64,000 nt of DNA from Ampelocalamus luodianensis (taxonomy: Eukaryota; Streptophyta; Magnoliopsida; Poales; Poaceae): assembly GCA_036346255.1 (NCBI GenBank), contig CM070635.1, positions 42,745,715 through 42,809,714 on the forward strand, written 5' to 3'. Below, in pieces: positions 11,423 to 24,900 of this stretch; position 1 is the first letter of the stretch, and each line of letters begins with the position of its first letter. The notes below the pieces were generated by a model. It did not search any database, was not told where the DNA came from, and saw only the letters and a program-made list of their open reading frames with translations. The position numbers and the translations under genes are program-made.

Positions 11423-14400
11423 TGGCCACCGCCTCCGCCGCGGATAGCTCCCTGCGTGACGAAGAGGTCGACGGGATCGGGAGAGGCGGAGGTGGGGACG
11501 AATGGAACGGGAGCGGAAGGGGATCCGATCAGTGGGAGGGCGAGGGGCGAGGCGAGATCTGAATCGGAGGGGAGGAGGCGGTGGTGGCTTGAGGCTCCCG
11601 CTCCGGCCTGCTCCGCTCTCCTTTCTCTTTCCCCCCTTTTCCCGATTCATTTGTTTGATTTTTTTTTTTTTGTGGGTGTGCGCGCGCGTGTGTTCGTGCT
11701 AACGATCGGACGGTGAGATGGCTGGGTTCTGAGTTGGAACTTGCTGTGTGTCCGTGTCAACGGTCAAGTGTTTCCCGTATATTGTACTTTGCTTTCGAGC
11801 ATTTACTTTTGTGCCCCGTGCTCTAATAGAGTGCGCTAGTGTAGTGTACTGGAAGTCTAGAACTACTGTACACGACTCAATCTTGGTACGTTTTGGTTTG
11901 CGGTTCGAACCATAAAGCTTCGTGGATTCCTCGTACATTTCCGGAAAAATCAAAACCCCTTATAAATGCACCCGCGTGCATTATCGTGAAGCGTCGATTT
12001 TTGCTTTGAGATTCGTGCAAGGGAGAAAGGGAAGAGAGGAAGGAGCACGAATCTGGGAGGTCGGCACAAGTGGAAAAACTGCAATCTAAGGCCTTATTTG
12101 GACCAAAATATGGACCTAAGATTTTAATTCAAATTCATTTGCTTGCAAGAACTTCGCTTGTACAAGTGTATGCGGCAGGAAACAATATACTAGGCCGTAG
12201 CTCGATGTCCACCGTAGTAGTAGATGCAACCAAGTATTTGCTTGCAAGAACTCAGCAGCAATTTCCTCACACCAACGCAGCAACAATTGATAACTGTACC
12301 TCCTAATTACACTAGAACAGCTGGGGCAGCCGAACAGATGCAATTCAGAGAATAAAATCCCAAACCAATATGTGATAGATAGTAGTAACACGGGGAAGAA
12401 CCACAAGGATCCGAACACAACTTGATGTGCCTTCCAGAAAACCCTATATTAGATTACCCTTTGCTCAAATAACAAGAATAGTCATGGCCGCCACAAAACC
12501 ATCTCGATGATTTTCTGATGTTTCTCAAAAGGACAATAGTACTATGCAGACGTCCAGTCACATCGGACGCTCTATTCAATTCATTTTCCCCAAACACTTC
12601 CACTCACTCTTCCGCACTTCTTCACCCAATAGTCTAATACTTCTCTCTCTCCTTATCACCAAACAGAAATGACCAAACCGAGCCACACCTCTCCTCTCCT
12701 CTCCAGAGGGATCAGGCCAGGCTTCCCAAAGCTTCGTGGAAGATAAAGTTCCTGCCGTACTCCCTAGTTCCTTCTATAAATCTATGAGGCGTCTTTCCAA
12801 CCGGCAAGGAGATAGCTTGCGACGCTGGGAGCTGCACTGATGGCAAGGAAGACAAGGCAGCACATCTGTAGCTCATGGAGGGCGATGGACTACACCTCGA
12901 GCGCGCGGAGCTTACTCGATGGAAGCCACCAGCGATGACAAGAACAACGAGCGGTGCAAGACTCGACAGTCCTGACGTGGCGCCGTCCTCGGGTGCGGTC
13001 AGGTGACGTTGGGTTCTTGTTTTTGTTGCAACCGTTGAAAAAAATATTGCGACCATTGAAAAAAATGTTGCGACCGTTGAAAAAAAATGTTGAAAACCAA
13101 CCGCTGTTCTTCTTTTGAAATTTTTTGAGATGTTTCTGCATCTGAGATATTTTGAGATGTTTCTTTTGAGATGTTTTCTTTTGAAATGTTGCATCTGGTT
13201 TCTTATGTCCCCATGACGAACAAGTTTTTGTTGTTGCAAGCATTAAAAAAAATATTGCGCACGAGGGGGGAAATGTTGCATATGAATTCTAAGATATTGC
13301 TTTTATTTATATGTTGGCACCCGTCGGAGAGAATAAGTTACTTGATATTTGTTTGTTTTGATTTTGAGATTTTTGAGATAATGTTGCGTATATTTTTTTT
13401 TGATATATTGCAATAAGTAAAAAAAACATATTGCAACAGAAGCGTACATAGCTAGCGCTCAGACCGTACATCCGAGCGCTAGTCGCGCCCTTCTCAAAAC
13501 TAAGAATAACAAGTCTATGTTACATGGTATGATGGTAACGCGGGCACCTGACACACCAACTATGTAAATGACCCTAACCGAACCTGGTAACTTACCGATT
13601 CTCCTAGTAACTTACCAATTCTCCTCCTAACTTACCAATTTGGACTCAAGCCTAAATAAAACCGACTCATAAAATTAAATTACCTAATATGTGTTGCAAA
13701 ATATACGGTTTTAGCAAATATTTAAAAATGATTTTAACAATAATTATAATCATAAAAGCATATTTTCAGCAGCATATAAATGACATAAACAATATATAAA
13801 CATTGAGTTTAGCATCTAAACTTCCCATGTCAATTAAACAAGATAATATGCTCAAAAGAACATATGGGCAACTAAAAACAGCATATTGCTCAGATTTAAA
13901 TAGTTATTTAATGCTCTCATGTGTCGATCTACTCAAGTATTAATACTTGGCGACCTCGCAACTTAGGTCAAGTTTCAATCACAAATTAAATATGACAATT
14001 TCTCATAAATAAATTAGGCTTTGAACTCAAATAAAATCTTGCTGAACTAACCGGTCATATAAAGCAATTATCAATTCAATGTTCATTGGACAGTAAGCAA
14101 TTGAGCCAACTAGACAAGGTAACAAGATATCAATTGACAACGATATATAACAGTGATTGGAAGAGATAACTCACAGTGAACAGACGAGCATAAATACATG
14201 ACAAAACAGTAAAAAGCAAGCAATCTACCAGCTCAAGACCAAATTTACAACCAAATTGTTCGTATTCAATCTCATAGTAACCTTATATCCTCATCGAGCA
14301 TAAATCAAGCCCACAACTTTACCATGCAAAGTCCCCCAGTACTAGAATAAAACAAATATAATATGAAACTAGCACTAGCACCTCAGCAACCTTGACAAGG

Positions 14401-15903
14401 AGGTGACGCAAGGAGACAGACAGGGAGTGCGCAAGGAGGAGGAGGCCGAACCTCACCGGCGGCGGCGCCATGCTCAACCATAGCGGCGTAGCAGTTCACA
14501 CGACCCGAGCCCGAAACTAAAACATAAGAGGGGAGAGAAAAACCAAAATCAGGACAACTCGATGTACCGTGCGGGGAAAAGAAGAAGGAAGAGCCCTTAA
14601 GAAGAGGAGGAGCACCACGACACTGCCAATGGCCGGCGATATTTTCGCCCTGAGCCGCCCACTCATGCGCTTGCGTCGCCATGGAGGGGATCGATCCCCT
14701 TCCCGTGCGCTGCTGGACCTTATCTCTTACCCTTCTTCTTATGACAGGTAGGCCCCGCTTTTTTTATTTTATTTTTCACTTTATTCTTTTCTCTAATTGA
14801 GAAATTACAATAAGGCCCCTTGTGTACAACAATATGTTCCTGGATAAATGAAATAAGTAACAAAAGAAAGAAGCAGTCAATCCTTAGGATCTGATTCGTG
14901 AGCTGTTGCGCCCTGTGTTGCACCATGTGCCAATGCACTGTGCCGTTCACTAGGATTTCCCTCTGGTTCCCATGCACCCAGTAGCTAGGGCTTTGCATGC
15001 CACAACCTTCTCCCCTTGGCCGGCCTCCCTCTCCACCCTCTCGGCCTCAGTCTCCTTTGCGGCACAGTAGATGGGACATCAAGAACATCAGCCAACTCAT
15101 GATTTGGTGCAAATTCTTGAACTGAATTTGTTGGTGTAGCTAGGGCCGTATCAATCTTGGGGGAGAAAGTCTCTTGGTTTTGAATCAACCATTTCAAGTT
15201 CTCTGGGAAGATAGTGAAATTCCAACGCACTCAAGCATGACTCGAGAAGGTACGACATACCACATGCTCGAACAAATTATCAATACAAGCAATCGAACGC
15301 GCCCGTGACGCTTGTAAGGTTCCCTTGGTAGGACGTCAGATACGCAGTAGAATGATGGCAGGTGCCGTGCAACCCACGAACTGGACTTCACAACTCACAC
15401 ATGCACCATGCCACCCCACGGACAACAAAAGGGAATTGGCCCTGATTTGATGCCCCAACCTTTCGTACAGTTCCTGTACAGCATTACATGCGATCGAACT
15501 GCACTGCATGATCAAACAACAAGAGTTTCTGGGTCGCATGTTCTTCGCTGCTTTTTACTTCCGAGAAAAATCGAAATGTAATACAATGCTGAGTCGCGTA
15601 TCTATACATATTGCAGAGCGAGATGCTATCACTTGTAACCTCTCGATACAACAAAGAACCAAGGGTGAAGAAGCTATAGGGGAATCGAAAGAATGGCAAT
15701 ACAACACAGAAGGAACATAAAAGGCACCTTCTTTGCTACAGGGAAAAGAAACATATACGCTGATGATTTTACAAGGAGAGATTGGGTGCTTCAAAGTTAC
15801 CTGGCAGATGCACAGCATTGTGTCAGAAAATTTCAGAGGCCAGTATAAGTAGTTACCGACGTGCGAGTGTCGAAGTGTTTGGTACCTTGGGCTAACATGT
15901 ACT
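11423..15903. other. Intergenic region between the SH3-domain gene and the kinesin gene
   Basis: About 4.5 kb without a gene I can support. Positions 11423-11700 are the GC-rich 5' leader and promoter side of the SH3-domain gene. A GC-rich island at 14390-14730 and open frames at 12712-13243 and 14985-15230 have no recognisable family or splice structure. The part from 13500 to 14370 is AT-rich. The right edge (about 15550-15903) probably carries the 3' untranslated region of the kinesin gene. Confidence 0.5.
13031..13093. repeat. 21-bp tandem repeat, three units
   Basis: Three adjacent 21-bp units begin at 13031, 13052 and 13073 with the pattern ACC(G/A)TTGAAAAAAAT(A/G)TTG(C)G. They lie in a wider stretch (13010-13450) rich in TTGC and TTGAGAT words, a texture common in grass transposon tails. 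I could not find element ends. Confidence 0.7.
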
Positions 15904-18900
15904 TTACGTGAAGGTAATTATCCTGTCTGCAATTATTGTGCGGCATAGAGGGCACTCTGAACAGGCAAGCGAGCAAGGCTTGCACACTGAAAAGAAGTCT
16001 TAGCGTTAGCAAACATGACAGATCAGCGAATTTAGCACATGAACGCGATTCTCTAAACAGAAGAGGCGGTCTCTTACAGCAAAAGTGCCGACATGGAAGC
16101 AATACTGCAGCAGTTGCAGATTCGAAACATACTTTGCAGACATGGGAATTTCCATCTTTGTCGGCCAAGGAATCAGTTTCCTTCTCCTTCATCTCTTGAA
16201 TTTTTGCCTGCATGCAGCAAAAATTATAAAACTCACAAGTCGAACATATCAGCAGTCAAGCAGCAACAATCACTTGATTTTCGCCTGCAATTATGGAATG
16301 AAGATTGCAGTTGGATTTAACAAGTCTAAATAGTGGTTCAAATAGATCATCTAGTTCATGTATCTGCCAGCATGAGCTATGTGCCTCTACTTTACCTATT
16401 GGCTATTTGTGAACATTTGTCTACCTAGCTAAACTTGGATCACCATTACCGGGCAAACCTCATGCCAGGCTCAACAGTTTGGCACTTAAGGGCTTCATTT
16501 ACTTCATTTTGGACACCAAGTTTTACAAACATAAACCACAAAGGCATCACAGCTCTTCCTACAATCCCCTTTTAGATTTTTCAGACTGTCAAGACCAGCT
16601 GTTGAGGGGCTAAGGGTACATGAAGTTAAAGACAGACTATGCGACCATTCCTAAAAAGTAAAAACATACCATGATATGAATGGAAAATATAAATATATTT
16701 TTGTCAAAAAAAAATTAATATACCTTGAGACGAACAAGAAGAGGTTCAAATTCTGGACTTCTATATTCTTCTGCGGTCAATGACTTCACAGTATCATCTG
16801 AAACTTGTTTCTCAACTAAAACTTGTTTCTCAACTAAAGCTGCATTCTTGTCATCTTTGTTTTCCTTTGTACCGTTAGTTATATCAGCTAGATTGATAGA
16901 TCGATCATCAACATTCAACTCAGATATGACTAAAGCTCCTCTCTTCAATTTAGCAACAAGAACCCACATGCCTGCTAGATCATTTTCTAAAGAAAGTTCC
17001 TTTTTCTTTGCCTCATCAAACTTTTTCTTGTACTCCTCTTCAAGAAGCTCCTTTTCTGCCAAAGCAGCTTCTAGAGCAGCTTCCCTCTGTTTTCTGGCAT
17101 GTAGCTCCATCTTCATATCCTCTAAATCAAGACTCCAAGTCCCAACCTCGTCCCTGCCCCTGCTGGCTGGGCGGCCCTTTCTACCAGGAACCCTGGAATG
17201 TGCCATCTCGTGAGCAAGTAATAACTCCTTTGCCTGCTTTGCATTTTGTACAGATAGCTTTGTAACTTCTTCAGCCAAATTCTTAAGTTCGACGGCAGCA
17301 GAAGATGCCAATTCTTTTGCATATGCAACTTCCTCACTTAATTTGTGGGTCTGATGGACCAAGTCACGATTTTCTTCAATGATTTTCAGATGTTCATATT
17401 TAAGTTTCTCACTTTCAGCTACCTGTCAAAGTATATCAGCAAAGTTGGTTGGCCTAATTGATGAGAAGACAAAAGGTCTAAAAATTATTATATGCAACCA
17501 TCAAATGAACATGTGCACTATTTCATGTCCATCATACTTATGGGAAGAATGTAGCCAGAAATTTCGCAAAAGGTCAAGCAGTGATATAAAGGTCAGCCCA
17601 CCAAATCATTTCATAAATCGTGGGTTTTCCTATAGTATAACAGCAGCATGCCATAAAATTGTTGTGTGCACATCAAGGATCAGGTAAATAACCTTGGACT
17701 GGAGTTTAGATTTCAAATCAAGAATATCCTGTTGTGTGCAATGCTCAGGGGATGTATCGATTTTTGTTGTGAGCTGTTGCTCAAGGCGTAGAATTTTTTC
17801 TTGTAAATCACTGATTTCCACATTCTGCAAGTAGCACATTTTTTTGCGTTAAACCCAAATTGAACTTTTACCTTTTACAAACATTCTCAACTGAAACTAG
17901 CCACGCAAAAAGGAACAAAGAAAAGAAAGAACCTTCTGTTGTAGCTGCTCCTGAAGGACACGATTATCGGCTGATTTTAACTGTCCCATGGAAAAAAAAC
18001 AATAACACTTAGAATTATTTTAAAAAGGTATTGAAGATTTTAGTTTTGTGGAAAGCAAACTGATTATTCAAAAAGATCACCTCTAACTCAAAAGCCTTCT
18101 CACTGCATTGAGCTGTCAGCTTCGTAATAGTCTGTTTTCACAAAACCAAACATGTTACTGTGAATGGAGAAAAAAATACACAAACTATTAGGAGGCGCAT
18201 CTGTATACTGGACACATCACCTGCTGCATATCGACCATGGAAGCATTAGCAACTGATGCCTCACCACTTTCCATAATTTGTTGTTCCAGGGCTCGCATAT
18301 GCCTTCTCTTTTGCTGGATTTCACGCTCTAAATTCTCTATCTGTTATCAGAAGATATATGCATATGAGTATTAAAATATCGCACAGTGCATTGTTACACC
18401 AAGATGATGAAGATAGAGAAGGTAGGAATTCAACAGGATATCATAAAGAGCTACAACAAGAACATGATTTACAATGGTGATATATCTACCAAAAAGGGAT
18501 GTTAAGGGGCAATCTATCACAAGTAGCAGATTTGAAATGGAATAGTTACAGTGAGGGAAGTGTGGCAACTGGCAACACAAGATATGAACCATGAACCATG
18601 AAGACATGGAGGATATTCAGAATGCTAGAAAATTAGGCAGGAGATCAGTGTTGTATACAACTGTCAAGCACTCCACATGTCTGTCCTTAAGTAATACATA
18701 ATAAAATATCTGCTATTTGTACTTGAGAAATAGGACAGCTTTTTCACTTCAGACATGTTGTGTTATTGCCTCGTCTGAAGTTGTTAGCTGTTTTAGTTAT
18801 CTCAAGTTACATGCCTGTAATAGATATGTATGTGGTTTAGGCAAAATCTCTGTTCTGTTGCACTGAACTGAATCTTTGCGTTCTGCAGCTGCTCCTATAT

Positions 18901-21900
18901 TCTTTGTCCTTTGAGTTATTGTAAACTACTGTGTAATGGATACTGTTGGTTTCAATAACTGGAAACCAGGGAGGTCCACTCCTGAGTCTTAATAAAAAGG
19001 TCATCCAGCTATGTAGAATATGATTTTGCCTGCCATACAAGTCACCAGAATAGGGTCTTAATTCTCAAGATTTTGTTGAATCACTGCATGTCAGTTCACT
19101 GCTTACAAGTTTCCAGTGAATTTGCTATCTGTTCAGCCATTAATCGTGTCCAGCAGTAAATCATAATGCATAATGTATTATTAGTGGCTGCTGCTGCTTC
19201 AAATGGAACAATATTGAATATTGAGCAAAAGGTAAAAACTAAAAAGTGCTAAAGAATAAGGGGAAAACATTACTTGATTTTTTGTCCCTTCAGGGTCTTC
19301 TATAGATTGTTCAATTAGTCTTTTCAGCGAACTGGTACCAAACGCAATCTCCCCAGCAAGCATCTTAACTTGCTCAATCAGTAGATCCATTTGATCTGAT
19401 GCCGTGATCCCCCCCTGATAAGCAAAGTACTTGAAATTATAACCAATAATCATTCATAAATTTATCTTGTTCACTTTAAAACAAAATCCAATTTAATAAA
19501 CATTGTACTGTCTATTAAATATCTCTCATCAAAGCATATTCAGTCGGAAGGCAGGACCAACTTTTAATATATTATAAGCCATTGGATATGGTCCATCGGC
19601 CAGTCCAGAATATATTGTGTAGACAAAACAGGCTGTATATGGAAAAGATATGCCTTCATACAGTAAAATAGCAGTATAGATTCTAAATAAGTAATAAAGA
19701 TGAAAAGGTTTGACCATGTATACCATAAAACCATAGTGCCTTATATTGTGAGATGGAGGCAGTAAAAAATGAATAGTGCTCAAGAAAAAAAAATACATTT
19801 GGCAGTGAGAATACGATCAAATAGAGAACTCAAGGCATGACTGCACTTTGGAAGCAAAAGACAACGATCGAGAGTAAGCTGTGAACCCTGATTACAACAT
19901 CAAATTGATGCGAAGTAGAGAAACATATTCAATTAAGAACATTTTGGGCGATACAAGAGCAAACACCTTAGGAATAAACCACAGGCCATTACTCATTGCA
20001 AAGTTGCAGCATGGAAAGTCACCATCACCAACCTGCATTTCATCTGGTGCTGAACCAGTAACTGAAGAATGCTCTCCACTAACAGATCTTAATTGATTGA
20101 TCTCATCCAATGGATCTGGCAAAGCAGATGATAGAGTATCTTTCCCTGTGCTGTCGTTTTGCGCAAGTGTAGAACTATCTTGCGAAGTGCTTAACTTCTG
20201 AAAAAGGCAGAATAAGTACATTCAAGTTAAAAGGCATGGCTAATAACCAATAAGTACAGAATCGTAAAAGCATAAATATATGTAGAAAATGGCGCAATAA
20301 TTCAATAACTAACACTTACATCTTCCTCACTAACAGAATTTTGGCGACGTTGACTAGACAAATCTGTCAAGGCAGGAATATTGTTCTTTGTGGAAACAAG
20401 TATTAACTTTGTCAAGCGTTGTATTCTGCTCATAAGAGCAGCTTTTGCTTCCTCTTCCTCCTCCAGGCGTGATTGCATTTTTACCTGGCCCTCCTCCAAC
20501 TAAACAAGGCAAAGAAGAGTAACTTGTCAGGCATTTATCAACTTACCAACATAAAATCATTGTATAGGTATCCTTAAAGAGAAGAACCAAAATTTTCAAG
20601 CAGAACATACCCACAGAGCTAAAGTTTTATTTCATAGATCCCTTCAAAAAAAAGGTTATGTTGCATGGTTCCATCCCACAAAAAGCAAATGGAACTGACC
20701 TGTTGGCGTAAACTCATGATTTCTTCGTGACTAGCACCACCAATTATTCCTCTCCTTAGCTGGTCGAGCTCTTGCTTTAGAGAGGATATTTCTCTCTGAT
20801 ACTTCTTGATCAAAGACTTCTCATCAATTATCTGGGTAGCAGAAATCATGACACGTTAGTTCGTATCTCCAAAACAGTGGCACCAGAAGTCAGTTTTGTA
20901 TGCCTAGGATATTTACCCGGTTACGAGAGGCATAAATTTCAACACGCTTTGCTCTGCTTGCAAATTTCAATGTGTTATGGGTTTCTTCCATGTTACTCGA
21001 TGCTGGGGTAATTGTGCAAATTAGCTGCATAAAATAAGTTAGTATATCACTCAACAAATTGAGAATCAGGTTTCACTTCACACTGCAAGAATGGCCTCCA
21101 CCAGTACCATGGAGTGAATTCCAAATAGAACAGATCCCAAAAAAAAGGTTGATACTTACTGAGACATGACCATGGCCGCTCAATGATGACTGCAGCAGAC
21201 GAGTTAACTTAGAATCACGATAGGGTATATGTGTTGCCCTCCCTTCACTGAGCTTCCCAATAACCTTTGAATTTGAGTTTTTAAAGTCAATAGATCTAAT
21301 CAATGGTTTTAAGATTAAGAATAAAAAAAAAAGTAGGTGTCCCTCATACAAAGTTCAAAAGAAAGGAAGTTGTTTGGAAATGAGTAACTTTTTCTAAGGC
21401 ACACCATTTCATTTTTGTAGGAGGTTGCATAGAATCAGCTAACAAAACATGTTGCCATATATTCAACAGCTCCAACTACTAATTGCTAGCAACATAAAAA
21501 GACATCCACCGGGTGATTTCCAATATAAGCTCAGGTTTACTCCCTAAACTTGGTAGTACTGAAGTTCTAAGACAGGATCTCAACTCTCAAGAAGGTGTGC
21601 TTATGAGTTATAAAACTAATGATAATAGATGTTACAGAGAAAGGCGCGAGGCGCCGAGGCGTACTGATTTGTTTTCTAGAATAAAGACCAATTGGTTAGG
21701 TAGATTATTTTGGGATTCCTTATCTATCTAATTATTGTTAGGAATAGTATCTTATTTATTAGGAAGATTATTTTTAATAGTTGGAAAGATTAGATTGGAT
21801 GAGGGCGAGTACCCTACCCTCGGTCCTATCAATCCAATCTAATCTTTTCAACCATTAAAAATAACATTCCTAATAAATAAAATCATATTGCTAACAATAA

Positions 21901-24900
21901 TTAGATAGATAAAGCATCCTAAAATAATTTACCTAGCCAACTATTCTTTATTCTAGGAAACAAATCAGCATGCATCGAAAAGAACGTGTCGCTACAGTAC
22001 CCCATGGTACTGTTTATGCACCTTCTGCGGCGGTGCCTCGCGCCTTTCTCCATAACACCTAAAACAGCAATCCTGAGTTGTGATAGATGACTAGCAAAAT
22101 AACTTACCGTTCCAAGAGTCAAAAGACTCTTATTAATGTATGATCCTTCCCTTCTTCTTAACCCTGTAGTCTCTGTCTTAGAGCTCTCTGAGCCAGCTAG
22201 ATCAATCAAATTCTAGAGAGAAAAAAGCATATAAAAGTAAGACTAGAAAGAAGGAGCTCAAAAAACATAACTGATTATCAGGAAAACAACATACAAGCTG
22301 TGAGTACATGACTCCGTCGTACTCATCACCACAGGCACTGCTTTCAACCATCTGCAGAAGAGCAAACAAATATTATGGGCCAAATAAAGGAATGCAACAT
22401 ATCACATCACATATGTGATTCAAAAAGATAATGCAGGTTAACCCAGAAGTATTTATAGTACAAGAAAGAACACTAGAGCAATATTTGTAGAATTGATTAA
22501 ATGCTGAAGGAATTTATGAACTCACCAAAGTGAAAATAGTATGACTTCGGCTGCTAAATAAGTTGAAGTTGTTAGAACCAACATGCCGATGCTCTGTCAT
22601 GTTAAGCACCATTAGTTTCAATATCACAAAATGGCAAAAGTCATTTCACTATCTGGTAAGACTAAATTTATAAGTCAAAATTTTCAGATAAATCAAACTA
22701 ACTTTCTAATACAAGTTAGATCATTTAACTCCTAAACTATCAAAAACATTGGGGTAACAGGATGAATAGTGACAAGTACGAGTAAAACCAGAAGTCGTCG
22801 ATTTCATAAAACAGGACTTCATACTTAAAGAAAGAAATATTAGAAAAATAATATGTCACATGGCTAATTGCACATGTCTCACAGAAACAACATAAGTGCA
22901 TATCCATACCAATTGGTGGGCACGAACCGCATACAAATATAATGGAAATGCCGGAAGAAGCTTAATTTCTATCGAGTAGACTTAAGAATTAAGATCTCAG
23001 CCCTTATTTTATAATCAGGATCCTACATAGAATAAGGATCGGAATGATCCGGCAGGATCATAGGATCGAAAGATACTATGATATGGATCGTGATCATGAC
23101 ACCCTTGCCAAAAACATATGATCCCCTCAAATGGCCACAACAAGAAGAATTATCTTCAGTAAACACAAGATAGCATCAAACATGCCTCCAGATAACCATC
23201 TTGCTAATAACATGATAACAACAGGAAAGCAATATATTAGAATCACCTTCACCAGCAGCAATAAAAGAAAGAGCATGCCCTGGAGACAAAACAACCTCTT
23301 CTTTTATTCCTTCTACATAAGTTCCCTAGAGCAAAAAGGAATCAACTCGTCATAAGCTCATAAATAAAACAGTCACTGCAGTAGATAAAGGCATAAAGCT
23401 ATATTTGCATGTACTACAGCTAGTGCTGTAAATAAACAAGGAACAAACTAACCAGGTTAGATATGAAAAAAAATTATCACATGCACAATGACTAAGCCAA
23501 ATAAGATCTTGTCACGTTAATCACTCTCAGAACCAAATGGCACTCCACAAACACAGTGTAAATGTTCACTTGACAATTTAACTACCAAAAGAGGGCTACA
23601 AACTGCATACAAGCATTAAATTCAACAGTAGATTTAATGTTTTGGTACATTCTACACAAGTGATAACACAAATCAGATCTTTTATTTGATAACATATAAT
23701 TCAAAATACTCCTTCGGAACTATTAATCAACCCACTATATCATGAGAAACAACGCGGTTTAAAGGAAGATAATTGGTAGGAACAATATCTATAACAACAG
23801 AAGAAAAGTTGAACTTGTATTAAAAAATGAAGTACTGAAAATCTGATTGAAAAAACAGGTTTCAGGAGGAGATACAAAATAACTAAAATAGGGAATTAAC
23901 AGCATAGGTACAAGAGCATGCCAATAAGACAGCCCAAAAGCTGTAGAGGCTTAAACCTGTGCATCCTCCCTCACGCGCAGATTTTGGCCAGTAGGATCAA
24001 GTAGATCATTTATAACCTGCAATGAGATATACAGATTGAATGTATCCAGATAGTACAAGCTGCAAGTGCATATAGAATACATGTAATCTTACAAAAGAAT
24101 ATGACCTCAAAATTTTACTTAGGCCTCTAAATGAAAGGACACGCAATAGTCAAAATACCCACAAATCATAGTACCACTTGGCCAGTATTTGTAAAGCATT
24201 AGATTGGAAGGCTGAGACTAGGACGGTCACAAACTGCAAAGCTGGAACCAGAAGTATATAACCAGTAGAAATAATTGTGGATGGCAAGGCCAGTGACAGC
24301 AGTGATGACAGCAACCAGCAAAAAAAAGGAATGTATGAGGGCAATTGGTGGGTGTGCATTCTGGGTAGGGTTATCAACTAAGACCCTTTTGTCAAGATAC
24401 AACTATGGAGTGATACTTAAGGAAAGTTGTCAACAAATCAAGAAGTGAGACCAAAAGCAATGCCTTGAAAGAATTTACAAAATGAAACTGTCTCAGGTAG
24501 TATACCTCATTATAGATTTCCAGATATGACACACGGAGCAAAAATTCCCTTCCAGGAGTCTGTTAATAAGATAGGAAAAACAAGGGTTGAAGTTAAGTAA
24601 CATCCAGAATAGATGACAAAATACAGGGTAGAATTGAGCAGCAAATGGTACACAGTATAGTTGACAAATAGTAAGATTTACAAGAAAATGGAATATGTAA
24701 GAAATTGTATATATGCTTGAGGACTGCATTTGCATAAAATGGAGCTTTATGACCACACCTTCTGGGAGTTGTCAACCATCCCTCTCAGCCTCTCACAGCT
24801 CTTAAGTCAACCAGATGAACAAGGGTTTTTCTTTTGCTGAACAAGAACTAACCAGGGAGTTCTTTCTTACATAAAAACCAACTAAAAATTCTCCTAACTC

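Noticed and set aside
12712..13243. Overlapping minus-strand frames of 175 and 117 codons
   Set aside because: Lys/Phe-rich low-complexity reading produced by the AT-rich tandem repeat; no family features.
14985..15230. An 81-codon minus-strand frame with a basic RLRPRGWRGRPAKGR stretch
   Set aside because: The stretch resembles an AT-hook by chance only; no supporting exons or family.
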